A DNA stretch of 64,000 bases. Source: an uncultured Phascolarctobacterium sp. GTDB lineage: Bacteria; Bacillota; Negativicutes; Acidaminococcales; Acidaminococcaceae. Positions 8,422-17,138 of the stretch are shown here, piece after piece (the first letter of the stretch is position 1; the number at the start of each line of letters is the position of its first letter). The translations under genes and the position numbers were made by a program. The notes below the pieces were generated by a model that was given only the letters and a program-made list of their open reading frames with translations, was not told the DNA's origin and did no database searches. The stretch spans positions 34,428 to 98,427 of the forward strand of contig NZ_CALDXR010000020.1 of NCBI RefSeq assembly GCF_937920985.1. The letters run 5' to 3'.

Positions 8422-9819
8422 ATGAACGAGCAATCCATGAATAGAAGTTTAAAGAACAGACACTTACAGATGATTTCTTTAGGTGGCATCATCGGCAGCT
8501 GTTATTTTTTAGGTGCCGGATATGCGATTGAGCAGGCCGGACCTGCTATTATCCTTTCTTATCTTTTTGGCGGTGCAATCGTCTTATGCGTTATGCTGTG
8601 CCTGGCGGAGCTGGCTGTAGCTAAGCCTATTTCCGGTTCCTTTGTTACCTACGCACGTGAGAATATATCCTCAACCTGGGCTTGTGGCGTTGGCTGGGCC
8701 TATTGGCTGAACTGGATGGCTTACGTGCCGTCTGAAATGATTGCTGCGGGTATCATTATGAATAATTTTGTACCTGCCGTCAGTCAACTGTGGTGGGCAA
8801 TTCTTTTTGGCCTGCTGGTGACTGTAATTAACCTTTTTCATGTCGATAATTTCGGCGAAAGCGAATTCTGGCTTTCCATTATCAAAATTGCTGCCCTTGT
8901 GGGCTTCTGCGGCGTTGCCGGTTTAATAGTCTGCGGTCTTGTCGGTGACCAGGGCTATTTAGGCGCTAAGGTGCTGCTGAGCCAAGGCGGCTTTGCTCCC
9001 CAGGGATATTGGCCGATTGTGCTGACTATGGTTATTATTCTGGTTAACTTCCAGGGTACAGAAATCATCGGTCTGGCTGCGGGCGAATGCAAGGATCCTG
9101 CTAAAAGCATTCCTATTGCTGTTCGCAATGTTTCCTGGCGTGTCATTGCTTTATATATCATTCCTATTACATTATTGCTGTCCATTATGCCGTGGGATAA
9201 GGCCAGCCTGAAGGAGAGCGTGTTCGCTGCTGCTTTGGCAGAATACGGCTTTGACGGCTTAGCCTCTGCGATTGCCTTTGTAGTGCTGGTTGCGGGTGTT
9301 TCCTGTGCTAACTCCGGCCTGTACGGCGGTGCTCGTGCGTTGCATGCACTGGCTCGCATGGATATGGCACCGGCGTTTTTGGGCAAGCTCAATAAAAACG
9401 GTATGCCGCAGAATTCCATTATCGTTTCTGTATGTGCTTGCTGGGCAGTTATCGTTTTCTACACCTTTAATCCCGATTCTACACTGTATACTTATTTGCT
9501 GGCAGTATCCGGCTTTACCGGAGCGATGGCTTGGATTTCCATTTGCTGGAGCCAATATAATTTCCGCCGTCGTCTGATTGCCGAAGGCAAGGAGGATACT
9601 CTGAAGTATAAAACACCGTTCTTCCCGTATGTTACGCATTTCGGTATCTGGTCGCAGGTTTTCTGTCTGGCAGTAATTGCTTTGACACCGGATTTACGCC
9701 AGACGCTGTACGCCGGCGTACCGATGCTGGTGGTGCCGATGCTTTGCTATCGTTGGCGCAAGCATCACAAGAGCTTGGTTCAGACCAAAACTCAGGTTGC
9801 TATGGCTCATAAATCTTAA
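8422..9819 (+). CDS. APC-superfamily amino-acid permease
   Basis: A 465-residue, roughly 12-helix permease of the amino acid-polyamine-organocation superfamily. The N-terminal LKNRHLQMISLGGIIGSCYF matches the family's first helix (usually GGxIGTGxF; here GS), and GTEIIGLAAGECKDPAKSIP is the hallmark loop near helix 6. The frame extends to 8242, but homology begins near 8437. Starts at 8392, 8422 and 8437 are possible; 8422 was chosen as a compromise, with a weak upstream site, so the start is uncertain. Substrate unknown. Confidence 0.88.
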   Translation: MNEQSMNRSLKNRHLQMISLGGIIGSCYFLGAGYAIEQAGPAIILSYLFGGAIVLCVMLCLAELAVAKPISGSFVTYARENISSTWACGVGWAYWLNWMAYVPSEMIAAGIIMNNFVPAVSQLWWAILFGLLVTVINLFHVDNFGESEFWLSIIKIAALVGFCGVAGLIVCGLVGDQGYLGAKVLLSQGGFAPQGYWPIVLTMVIILVNFQGTEIIGLAAGECKDPAKSIPIAVRNVSWRVIALYIIPITLLLSIMPWDKASLKESVFAAALAEYGFDGLASAIAFVVLVAGVSCANSGLYGGARALHALARMDMAPAFLGKLNKNGMPQNSIIVSVCACWAVIVFYTFNPDSTLYTYLLAVSGFTGAMAWISICWSQYNFRRRLIAEGKEDTLKYKTPFFPYVTHFGIWSQVFCLAVIALTPDLRQTLYAGVPMLVVPMLCYRWRKHHKSLVQTKTQVAMAHKS

Positions 9820-9828
9820 AAGTATATG

Positions 9829-9859
9829 GAGGTTGCCGCAGATGCGGTAGCCTCTTTTT
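9829..9859 (+). terminator. Intrinsic terminator after APC permease
   Basis: GAGGTTGCCGCA (9829-9840) pairs with TGCGGTAGCCTC (9843-9854), followed by TTTTT. Confidence 0.8.
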
Positions 9860-9897
9860 ATGTAATGCACGAAAATATAAGAATATAACAGAGCCTT

Positions 9898-9926
9898 TTG
9901 AGTATAATGCCGTAAGGTGTTATAAT
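9898..9926 (+). promoter_or_regulatory. Promoter of the ABC-F gene
   Basis: TTGAGT (9898-9903) and TATAAT (9921-9926) are 17 bases apart, just ahead of the ABC-F ribosome binding site. Confidence 0.65.
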
Positions 9927-9948
9927 AGTTGTTAAAAGGAGAATGGTT

Positions 9949-11898
9949 ATGCAATTAGTAGTAGATAAAATCGCCAAAGCATTTGGCATTCATGAAATAT
10001 TTAAAGATGTAAGCTTTATGGTGGAGCAGGGCGAGCATGTTGGCCTTGTCGGCGTCAACGGCAGCGGCAAGACGACGCTGCTGCGCTGCCTGCTGCAGCC
10101 TGAATGGGTTGACAGCGGTGCGGTAAAATTTGAACCCGGTATCAGCGTGGGCTATGTACAGCAGGGCTTTACCGATATCAGAGGTACTATCTGGCAGTTT
10201 ATGCAGACAGCCTGCCCGGAAATCGGCAGCCTGCGCCAAAAGCTGGCACAGCTGGAGGCTGATTCCGGCAAGCTGCAGGGCGAAAAGCTCGACAGCTGCC
10301 TGGAGGAATACGGCCGCGTACTTAAACGTTACGAATTTATTGACGGTTATAATTACGAAAACCGCATTAAGCGTGTGCTTATCGGCCTTGGCTATACCGA
10401 GGACTGGTGGCAGCATGATGCGGCAACGCTGAGCGGCGGTCAAAAGACACGCCTGATGCTGGCGGCGGCACTGGTGCGTAATCCCGACTTCATGATTCTG
10501 GACGAACCGACAAACCATCTGGATATTGTAATGACGCAGTGGCTGGAAAAGTATCTGCAGGAATTTAAGGGCGGTCTGCTCGTTGTCAGCCATGACCGTG
10601 CCTTCCTCGATAATGTTGCTATGCGTATTCTGGAGATGGAAGGCGGCAAGCTGCAATCCTTTAAGGGCAATTACAGCCGCTATCTGGAGCAGAAGGCAAT
10701 TCAGAGCAGCACACTGACTGCTGCCTACAATGCACAGCAGGATTATATTGCGCGTACGGAGGCTTATATCCGTCGCTTCAAGGCTGGCATCAAGAGCAAA
10801 ATGGCGCGTGGCCGTCAATCAAAGCTCGACCGTCTGGAGCGTATTGATGCGCCGGTGCAGCACGAGGAGTTTGAACTGCGTTTGCCGCCGGCTGCCGAAT
10901 GTGCGGACAGAGTGCTGATTATGGAGGACCTGACCATCGGCTACGGCGAGAAGGTATTGGCCAAGGGTATTAACCTGACGCTGCGCCGCGGCGAAAAGGC
11001 TGCGCTTTTGGGTGCCAATGGTACCGGTAAGACGACGCTGCTGCGTACTATCTTGGGTGAAATTGCACCGCTGAAGGGCAAGGCAAAGATTGGCAGCAGA
11101 GTGCAGATCGGTTATTTTTCGCAGAGCTATGAGCGATTAAACCCGGAGCAGACGCTGTTGGAAAACTTTGTTGTTGAATACGGCTTTACGGAAGAGCATA
11201 CACGATCGATGCTTGGCGGTATGCTGTTCCACGGTGATGATGTGTTCAAAAAAATCGGCGAGCTGAGCGGTGGTCAGAAGGCACGTCTGGTGTTGCTGAA
11301 GCTGGTGCTGGACGGCGCCAACTGTCTGGTGCTTGACGAACCGACGAACCATCTGGATATTATGGCGCGCGAAGCGGTAGAGGCTGCTTTGGAGTCCTTT
11401 GACGGCACCGTACTGGTAGTCAGCCATGACCGTTATTTCGTCAATGAGGTTGCGGACCGCATCTGGGAAATTGAGGATTTAGAGGTTAAGGATTACAAGG
11501 GTAACTACGATTTTTACCTTGAAGAGAAGCAGAAAAAGGCTGCTGCTTTGGCGCAGGCACAGGAGGAAGCGGAAAAGGCTGCGGCCTATGCGGAGGCACA
11601 GGCCAAAAAGCAGCAACAGCAGGTTGCTGCTGTGCCGGCTAAAGCGAAAAAACAGGAGGATAAAAAGCGCCGTTACAGTCCTGATGAGGCTGCGCGGCTG
11701 CTGCCCAAGGTAGAGCTGCAGATTCGTGAGCAGGAGGCTATGATGGGCCTTTTGGAAAAGCAGATGGCCGACCCGGCAAATCATACCGATCCTGAGCATA
11801 GCGCAGCTATGGCAGCGGAGCATGATGAATATGAGCAGACCATTGACGAGCTGATGGAAAAATGGGAGCTGCTGATGGAAGCGGCGGAGGATGCCTGA
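9949..11898 (+). CDS. ABC-F family ATPase (ribosome-associated type)
   Basis: A soluble protein with two ABC ATPase domains and no membrane segment, the ABC-F layout; such proteins act on the ribosome to relieve stalled or drug-bound states. Domain 1 has GVNGSGKTTLLRCL, LSGGQKTRLML and FMILDEPTNHLD; domain 2 has GANGTGKTTLL, LSGGQKARLVL and LVLDEPTNHLD. A charged C-terminal coiled coil follows. The ATG at 9949 lies 7 bases after AAAGGAGA; the ATG at 9943 is too close. tadA overlaps its stop codon. Closest to the Uup/YdiF type; whether it confers antibiotic resistance cannot be told. Confidence 0.92.
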   Translation: MQLVVDKIAKAFGIHEIFKDVSFMVEQGEHVGLVGVNGSGKTTLLRCLLQPEWVDSGAVKFEPGISVGYVQQGFTDIRGTIWQFMQTACPEIGSLRQKLAQLEADSGKLQGEKLDSCLEEYGRVLKRYEFIDGYNYENRIKRVLIGLGYTEDWWQHDAATLSGGQKTRLMLAAALVRNPDFMILDEPTNHLDIVMTQWLEKYLQEFKGGLLVVSHDRAFLDNVAMRILEMEGGKLQSFKGNYSRYLEQKAIQSSTLTAAYNAQQDYIARTEAYIRRFKAGIKSKMARGRQSKLDRLERIDAPVQHEEFELRLPPAAECADRVLIMEDLTIGYGEKVLAKGINLTLRRGEKAALLGANGTGKTTLLRTILGEIAPLKGKAKIGSRVQIGYFSQSYERLNPEQTLLENFVVEYGFTEEHTRSMLGGMLFHGDDVFKKIGELSGGQKARLVLLKLVLDGANCLVLDEPTNHLDIMAREAVEAALESFDGTVLVVSHDRYFVNEVADRIWEIEDLEVKDYKGNYDFYLEEKQKKAAALAQAQEEAEKAAAYAEAQAKKQQQQVAAVPAKAKKQEDKKRRYSPDEAARLLPKVELQIREQEAMMGLLEKQMADPANHTDPEHSAAMAAEHDEYEQTIDELMEKWELLMEAAEDA

Positions 11899-12398
11899 TG
11901 GACGATAAAAAGTATATGCAGCTGGCGCTGGCTGAAGCACGCAAGGCCGCAGAGCTTGGTGAAATTCCTATCGGCGCGGTGCTGGCGGACATGACAACGG
12001 GCGAAGTTATCGCCGCTGCGCACAATATGCGTGAAACGTGGCATGACGCAACGGCGCACGCTGAGGTCATCGTAATCCGCGAGGCCTGCGAGCGCCTGGG
12101 GCGCTGGCGTCTGAGCGGCTGTGCGCTTTACGTTACCGTTGAGCCATGCCCGATGTGCAGCGGTGCCATTGTCAACGGCCGTGTCGACCGCGTTGTTTAT
12201 GGCTGCCCAGATGTGAAGGCCGGCGGTGCGGAATCCATTTTCAATATCATTACGAATCCTAATCTTAATCACTGCGCGGAGGTTGTCAGCGGCATCTGTG
12301 AGGAGGAATGCGCGCAGGTGATGCGCGACTTTTTCCGCCGTCGCCGTCAGGAAAACAAGGCGAAGCGCAAGAGTGAAGCCGGCGCGCCGCAGGAATAA
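11898..12398 (+). CDS. tadA: tRNA adenosine(34) deaminase TadA
   Basis: Deaminates A34 to inosine in the wobble position of tRNA-Arg(ACG). The zinc-deaminase motifs are visible: TAHAEVIVI (His and the proton-shuttling Glu) and VEPCPMCSGAIV (two zinc Cys). The ATG at 11898 overlaps the ABC-F stop codon by one base (TGATG), implying translational coupling. The protein is 166 residues, with an Arg/Lys-rich tail after the conserved core. Related deaminases (guanine, cytosine) are less likely given the DVKAGGAESIF stretch typical of TadA. Confidence 0.93.
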   Translation: MDDKKYMQLALAEARKAAELGEIPIGAVLADMTTGEVIAAAHNMRETWHDATAHAEVIVIREACERLGRWRLSGCALYVTVEPCPMCSGAIVNGRVDRVVYGCPDVKAGGAESIFNIITNPNLNHCAEVVSGICEEECAQVMRDFFRRRRQENKAKRKSEAGAPQE

Positions 12399-12411
12399 TT
12401 TCGGCAGGCAG

Positions 12412-12440
12412 TTGCCAAGACGAGATTTTTCTTATATAAT
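12412..12440 (+). promoter_or_regulatory. Promoter of tRNA-Ser
   Basis: TTGCCA (12412-12417) and TATAAT (12435-12440) are 17 bases apart, 45 bases upstream of the tRNA. Confidence 0.65.
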
Positions 12441-12485
12441 ATTAATGTTAACCTAATGCGAATATATTCGCGCCAACAGAATAAT

Positions 12486-12576
12486 GGAGACGTAGCGAAG
12501 TGGTCATAACGCGGCTGACTCGAAATCAGTTTGCCGTTTGCGCGGCACGTGGGTTCGAATCCCACCGTCTCCGCCA
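12486..12576 (+). tRNA. tRNA-Ser (anticodon CGA)
   Basis: The acceptor arms GGAGACG and CGTCTCC pair, followed by discriminator G and an encoded CCA end (12574-12576). The anticodon arm CTGACT-CGA-AATCAG gives anticodon CGA, which reads UCG serine codons. A long variable arm (class II tRNA) and the T-loop GGTTCGAATCC are present. The gene is monocistronic with its own promoter and terminator. No duplicated tRNA end is seen nearby, so there is no sign of integration here. Confidence 0.95.
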
Positions 12577-12588
12577 ACGAATTTCCTT

Positions 12589-12617
12589 CCCGCAGCTTAT
12601 TTGGTTGCGGGATTTTT
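12589..12617 (+). terminator. Intrinsic terminator after tRNA-Ser
   Basis: CCCGCA (12589-12594) pairs with TGCGGG (12606-12611), followed by ATTTTT. Confidence 0.8.
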
Positions 12618-12684
12618 AGTGTGTAACATATTTATCATTTTGGTAGGTTTTATCGCCTATTAGTTAATTTCTTCTGCTTTTTGT

Positions 12685-12713
12685 TTGCCAAAGATGTCGC
12701 TAACTGTTAAAAT
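12685..12713 (+). promoter_or_regulatory. Promoter of metF-metH operon
   Basis: TTGCCA (12685-12690) and TAAAAT (12708-12713) are 17 bases apart. The leader to metF is short and shows no S-adenosylmethionine or cobalamin riboswitch. Confidence 0.55.
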
Positions 12714-12747
12714 GTCATACGAATGCTTTTGATTTTGGGGGATTATT

Positions 12748-13623
12748 ATGACATCGGAAAAAATAATTGATATCTTAAAAAACGGTAAAATTCATCTGTC
12801 GTGCGAGCTGTTTCCGCCTAAGCAGGGCGCAGAGCTGCAAAACAGTCTGGAGATTGTCAACAAAATTGCAGCCAGCAAGCCGTCCTATATGAGCGTTACC
12901 TATGGCGCAGGCGGCAGCACGGTAGGCTATTCGGCAGCACTGGCAAAAAAAGTAGAGGATAACGGCATGCCGGCTCTGGCTCATCTGACTTGTGTAAAGG
13001 CTGATGAAGCAAAGCTGGCAGAGGTACTTGGACAGCTGCAGGGCTTTGGCGTAAAAAATATTCTGGCACTGCGCGGCGATATCCCGGCAGATATGCAGGG
13101 TGAGGAAATCGGCAGCTTTGCCCATGCCAGTGAGCTGATGCGTTTTGTGAAGCAGCAAGGCGATTTCTGCGTCGGCGGTGCTGCTTATCCCGAAGGCCAT
13201 CCCGAATCCGGTTCTTTGGAACAGGATATAGAAAACACCAAGTATAAGGTAGATGCCGGCGTTGACTTTTTAGTGACGCAGATGTTTTTTGATAATACGA
13301 TTTTATATAACTATATGTTCCGCCTGCTGCGTGCGGGCATCAATGTGCCGGTAGTGCCGGGTATTATGCCGGTGACGAATGCCAAGCAGATTATCCGTAT
13401 CTGCCAGCTGAGCGGTACTAAGCTGCCGCCGCAGTTCCGTGCGATGGTAGAAAAATTTGCCGATAAGCCGGAGGCGCTGAAGCAGGCAGGTATCGCCTAT
13501 GCTACCGGTCAGATTATTGATCTGATTGCCAACGGCTTTGATAATGTACATATCTATACGATGAACAAACCGGAAATTTTTGCCGGTATTATGAATAATC
13601 TCGGAGAGATTGTAGATAAATAG
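12748..13623 (+). CDS. metF: Methylenetetrahydrofolate reductase
   Basis: Reduces 5,10-methylene-THF to 5-methyl-THF, the methyl donor for methionine synthase. The 291-residue barrel protein shows SCELFPPKQGAE at the N-terminus, MSVTYGAGGS, ILALRGDIP, and DFLVTQMFFDN with PVVPGIMPV near the C-terminal half, all MetF signatures. RBS GGGGGAT precedes the ATG. It heads an operon with the reactivation protein (34 bases later) and MetH (16 bases after that), so the product of MetF passes directly to MetH. Confidence 0.95.
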   Translation: MTSEKIIDILKNGKIHLSCELFPPKQGAELQNSLEIVNKIAASKPSYMSVTYGAGGSTVGYSAALAKKVEDNGMPALAHLTCVKADEAKLAEVLGQLQGFGVKNILALRGDIPADMQGEEIGSFAHASELMRFVKQQGDFCVGGAAYPEGHPESGSLEQDIENTKYKVDAGVDFLVTQMFFDNTILYNYMFRLLRAGINVPVVPGIMPVTNAKQIIRICQLSGTKLPPQFRAMVEKFADKPEALKQAGIAYATGQIIDLIANGFDNVHIYTMNKPEIFAGIMNNLGEIVDK

Positions 13624-13657
13624 TCCTGCGCTATGGCGCAAAAGTCAGGTTGTTGTT

Positions 13658-14296
13658 ATGGAATTTAAGCAAAAGGAAGCGCTGCGCTATCTGCGGGCCA
13701 AGCCGGGAGATAAGGCAGCAGAAATTTTAGTGGATACGGTTTATCTGAAGCTGCGCAATGAGGTGCAGGCGCGTTATATCCTGCAAAAGCATGCGATAAC
13801 GGCAGATGAGGCAGGCGTAACGTTGGATTGCGGCGTGCGCTTTCATTCGCGTGCGTTGGCGCGTCATTTAAAGGGCTGCGACACAGTGCTGCTTATGGGT
13901 GCAACACTCGGCAGCAGGGTGGACGCAGCCATCCGCCGCCTTGCGCTTATCAGCGTTGCTGAAGGTGCGGCGGCTCAGGCTGTGGCAGCGGCGCTGATTG
14001 AAAGCTATTGCGATGAAGTGCAGGCGCAGGCTGAAACCGGCGGTCTGCTGCAACGTCCGCGCTTTTCGCCTGGTTACGGAGATTGGCCGCTGGAGGAGCA
14101 GCGTCAGCTGTTCGCTGTGCTGAACTGCGCCAAACGCATCGGCCTGACGCTGACGGACGGACTGATGATGGCTCCGTCCAAGTCGGTGACGGCAATCATC
14201 GGCTTATCGGAAGATGCTGCCTGCGTGCAGAATAAATGTATGACCTGCAGTAATATAAACTGTCCTTACAGAGATACTGATATTAAGAAAGTTTGA
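13658..14296 (+). CDS. Stand-alone methionine synthase reactivation (activation-domain) protein
   Basis: A 212-residue protein matching the activation domain that normally forms the C-terminus of MetH and binds S-adenosylmethionine to re-methylate oxidised cobalamin. Recognisable pieces are RPRFSPGYGDWPLEEQ and LTDGLMMAPSKSVTAIIGL. The C-terminus ends in a Cys cluster (CMTCSNINC). It is translated from its own site between metF and metH, and the following MetH lacks this domain, so the two make a split enzyme. Homology to the activation domain is recalled, not searched. Confidence 0.85.
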   Translation: MEFKQKEALRYLRAKPGDKAAEILVDTVYLKLRNEVQARYILQKHAITADEAGVTLDCGVRFHSRALARHLKGCDTVLLMGATLGSRVDAAIRRLALISVAEGAAAQAVAAALIESYCDEVQAQAETGGLLQRPRFSPGYGDWPLEEQRQLFAVLNCAKRIGLTLTDGLMMAPSKSVTAIIGLSEDAACVQNKCMTCSNINCPYRDTDIKKV

Positions 14297-14312
14297 GGAG
14301 AAGATTTGATTT

Positions 14313-16670
14313 ATGAATTTTAAGGAATTGTTAGGCAAGCAAATGCTGTTCTTTGATGGTGCCACCGGCACACAGCTGCAGGCACGCGGTCTGCAGCCGG
14401 GTGAGCTGCCCGAAAGCTGGAATTTTACACACCCCGATATTGTAGAGGCTGTGCATCGTAGTTATCTTGATGTAGGCTCCAATATCGTAAAATCCAATAC
14501 CTTCGGCGCTAATCCGTTGAAGCTGGCAGGCTCCGGCCTGGACTGCAAGGAAACCATCGAAGCGGCTGTGGCGATTGCCAAGAAGGCCTGCGGTGGCAGG
14601 GAAAATAAATTTGTTGCGCTGAATTTGGGACCGACAGGCAAGCTGTTGGCTCCTTATGGCGATTTGCCTTTTGAAAAGGCAGTAGAAGCCTACGGCGAAA
14701 TGGTACATTACGGCGCTGCTGCCGGTGCGGATCTGATTCTTATCGAAACGATGAGTGATACCTACGAAATCAAGGCTGCGGTTCTGGCATCTAAGGAAAA
14801 CAGCGATTTGCCGATTTGTGTGACCATGACCTTTGATGAGGACGGCAAGCTGTTGACCGGTGCTACGGTTGAGGCTGCCGCTCTGATGTGCGAGGGACTG
14901 GGCGTAGATGCCATCGGCTTTAACTGCGGTTTGGGACCGGTGCAGGTGGGTAAATTATTTCCGCAGATGCTGGCGGCAACCAGCCTGCCGCTGATTATCA
15001 ATCCGAATGCCGGACTGCCGGTGCAGCGTGACGGCAAAACTTGCTTTGATGTCGGCCCGGAGGAATATGCGGAGCTGATGTACGAGCTTGCAGGCAAGGG
15101 AGCAAGCATCGTCGGCGGCTGCTGCGGTACAACGCCGGAGCATATTGCGCAGATGATTGCCAAATGCAAAACTCTGCAACCCGGAGGTAAGCGCGATTGC
15201 CGTCTGACAGCGGTATCCTCCTACGGCAAGGCCGTGCATTTGGGCGAAGGTCCTATAATTATCGGCGAACGCATCAATCCTACAGGCAAAAAGCGTTTGA
15301 AGGAAGCATTGGTCAACAGCGACCTTGATTATGTGTGCCGCCTCGGTCTGGAGCAGATTGGCGTAGGCGCGCAGATTTTGGACGTTAACGTTGGTACGCC
15401 GGGCATTGACGAAGCGGCAATGGCCGCAAAGGCTGTGCCGGCGCTGCAGGCGATTACCGATACGCCGCTGCAGATTGATACATCTAATTACGAAGCAATG
15501 GAAAGAGCGTTACGCCTTTATAACGGCAAGCCGATGCTCAATTCCGTCAACGGCAAGGAGGACAGCCTGCAGCATGTGCTGCCGCTGGCTAAAAAATACG
15601 GCGCTGTGCTGGTTGCACTGTGTCTTGATGACAGCGGTATTCCTGCAACTGCCGCAGGACGTATTGCCGTGGCTGAAAAAATTATTGCCCGCGCGGCTGA
15701 ATACGGCATTGAAAGCCGCAATATAGTTGTGGACCCGCTGGCACTGACGATTTCCACCGGTGCCGATAACGCGGCGATTGCCTGTGAGGTTATCCGCACG
15801 ATGAAGGCACGCGGCATCAACACTGTTATGGGTGTTTCCAACATCTCCTTCGGTTTGCCCGGACGTGATGCTGTCAACAGCACCTTCTTCAGCATGGCGA
15901 TGGCAGCAGGCCTTTCCTGTGGCATCATCAATCCGCAGAGCAAGCCGATGATGGATGCTTATTACGGTTATCGTGCGCTGGCAGGCTATGACGAGGGCTG
16001 CAAGGAATACGTGCAGCATTATGCAGATGCACCGAAGGCTGCAGCAACAACGGTAAGCGAAATGGGACTTTACGATGCCATTGTCAAAGGACTGCAGGGA
16101 CCTGCGCGTCAGGCCGCAGCCAAGGCTCTGGAAAGCGAAAAGCCTTTGGATATCATTAACAAGTATATGATTCCTGCGCTTGATTTTGTCGGTCATGGCT
16201 TTGAAAAGAAAACTCTCTTCCTGCCGCAGCTTCTGATGAGCGCGGATGCGGCGAAGGCTGCCTTTGAGGTTATCCGCGAGGCTGTCGGCGTGGGTGAAAC
16301 ACAGGGAGAAACAGTGATTATTGCTACCGTCCACGGTGATATCCATGATATCGGCAAAAACATCGTTAAGGTACTGCTGGAAAACTACGGTTATCGCGTG
16401 CTTGACTTGGGCAAGGATGTGCCTGTGGAAGCAGTTGTGGAGGCAGCTAAGAAAACTGATGCCAAGGTTGTCGGTTTATCTGCATTGATGACAACGACAG
16501 TAGGCGCAATGGAAGAAACTATTGCTGCGTTGCATAATGAATGTGACTGTCAGGTTGTTGTCGGCGGTGCGGTGCTCACGCAGGAATACGCTGATACCAT
16601 CGGTGCCGAGCATTATGCACCGAACGCTGTCAGTGCGGTAAACTACGTCAACGAAATCCTGGGCAAATAA
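14313..16670 (+). CDS. metH: Cobalamin-dependent methionine synthase, catalytic part (no activation domain)
   Basis: Transfers the methyl group of 5-methyl-THF to homocysteine through cobalamin. Order: homocysteine domain at about 1-300 (FDGATGTQLQARG; zinc Cys in GFNCGLG and GGCCGTTPEHI), pterin-binding domain at about 315-575 (IIIGERINPTGKKRLKEAL), cobalamin cap, and B12-binding domain to 785 with D676-I-H678-D-I-G681 (DIHDIGKNIV). The roughly 330-residue activation domain of E. coli MetH is missing and is supplied by the gene just upstream. RBS GAGGAGA precedes the ATG. Confidence 0.95.
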   Translation: MNFKELLGKQMLFFDGATGTQLQARGLQPGELPESWNFTHPDIVEAVHRSYLDVGSNIVKSNTFGANPLKLAGSGLDCKETIEAAVAIAKKACGGRENKFVALNLGPTGKLLAPYGDLPFEKAVEAYGEMVHYGAAAGADLILIETMSDTYEIKAAVLASKENSDLPICVTMTFDEDGKLLTGATVEAAALMCEGLGVDAIGFNCGLGPVQVGKLFPQMLAATSLPLIINPNAGLPVQRDGKTCFDVGPEEYAELMYELAGKGASIVGGCCGTTPEHIAQMIAKCKTLQPGGKRDCRLTAVSSYGKAVHLGEGPIIIGERINPTGKKRLKEALVNSDLDYVCRLGLEQIGVGAQILDVNVGTPGIDEAAMAAKAVPALQAITDTPLQIDTSNYEAMERALRLYNGKPMLNSVNGKEDSLQHVLPLAKKYGAVLVALCLDDSGIPATAAGRIAVAEKIIARAAEYGIESRNIVVDPLALTISTGADNAAIACEVIRTMKARGINTVMGVSNISFGLPGRDAVNSTFFSMAMAAGLSCGIINPQSKPMMDAYYGYRALAGYDEGCKEYVQHYADAPKAAATTVSEMGLYDAIVKGLQGPARQAAAKALESEKPLDIINKYMIPALDFVGHGFEKKTLFLPQLLMSADAAKAAFEVIREAVGVGETQGETVIIATVHGDIHDIGKNIVKVLLENYGYRVLDLGKDVPVEAVVEAAKKTDAKVVGLSALMTTTVGAMEETIAALHNECDCQVVVGGAVLTQEYADTIGAEHYAPNAVSAVNYVNEILGK

Positions 16671-16689
16671 TTTATATACAGATAATTTG

Positions 16690-16723
16690 AGGACTATCAT
16701 GCTTAGCGTGGTAGTCCTTTTTT
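16690..16723 (+). terminator. Intrinsic terminator after metH
   Basis: AGGACTATCA (16690-16699) pairs with TGGTAGTCCT (16709-16718), continuing into TTTTTT. Confidence 0.85.
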
Positions 16724-16812
16724 ACGTTGTTTCGACTTTGGGGTCTTTAAGCAGGAAAAACCGCTCCCTCCCAAGAATTAAACAAATATCACCATGAACG
16801 GAGGGATGCTGC

Positions 16813-17073
16813 ATGAACATTTACGTTTGGCGACACAACAAAACATATCATAGCCACAGTATGATCGACGAGCCCTGCGTCAACAGCGAATTTTATCTCG
16901 ATGCGATTGCTGTTGTGCTGGCGCATGATTTGGAAGAAGCGCTGACCAAGCTGGCGGAGGAAAATAAAGGCTGGCGCACGGAGGATCTTAGGCAGCTGCC
17001 GTGCAGCGTATATCCTGCAGATAAGGCGACAGTAATCTTTTCCGAGCTGCGCGGGATTATTCCGCATCTCTAA
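16813..17073 (+). CDS. Small protein of unknown function
   Basis: An 86-residue soluble protein I do not recognise. It begins MNIYVWRHNKTYHSH and contains an acidic helical stretch (AHDLEEALTKLAEENKGW) and two isolated Cys residues. A good ribosome binding site (GGAGGGATGC) and codon use like its neighbours support it as real. It stands alone between the metH terminator and a bidirectional terminator. No signal peptide or membrane segment is visible. Confidence 0.65.
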   Translation: MNIYVWRHNKTYHSHSMIDEPCVNSEFYLDAIAVVLAHDLEEALTKLAEENKGWRTEDLRQLPCSVYPADKATVIFSELRGIIPHL

Positions 17074-17085
17074 AAACAAAAAAAG

Positions 17086-17132
17086 CCCGAATTCCCACAT
17101 GAAATGTATGTGAGAATTTGGGCTTTTGCTTT
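17086..17132. terminator. Bidirectional terminator between small unknown gene and lrgB
   Basis: A long stem pairs GCCCGAATTCCCACAT with ATGTGAGAATTTGGGC (one mismatch), with A-run before and T-run after, so it can stop transcription on both strands. The flanking genes converge. Confidence 0.8.
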
Positions 17133-17138
17133 ATCTGC

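Noticed and set aside
12486..12576. tRNA-Ser as an integration site
   Set aside because: No duplicated tRNA 3' end, integrase or foreign block is found next to it.
12347..12577. Minus-strand open frame of 76 residues across tRNA-Ser (begins MAETVGFEPTCRA)
   Set aside because: This is the well-known false protein produced by reading a tRNA gene backwards; the tRNA explains the sequence.
12618..12747. SAM or cobalamin riboswitch ahead of metF
   Set aside because: The leader after the promoter is only about 30 bases and has no recognisable riboswitch core.
15510..16346. Minus-strand open frame of 278 residues opposite metH
   Set aside because: Shadow frame caused by the codon bias of metH; Cys/His-rich nonsense composition.
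13658..16670. MetH broken by a frameshift
   Set aside because: The activation protein is encoded upstream rather than downstream, with its own ribosome site and clean ends, so this is a true split, not damage.
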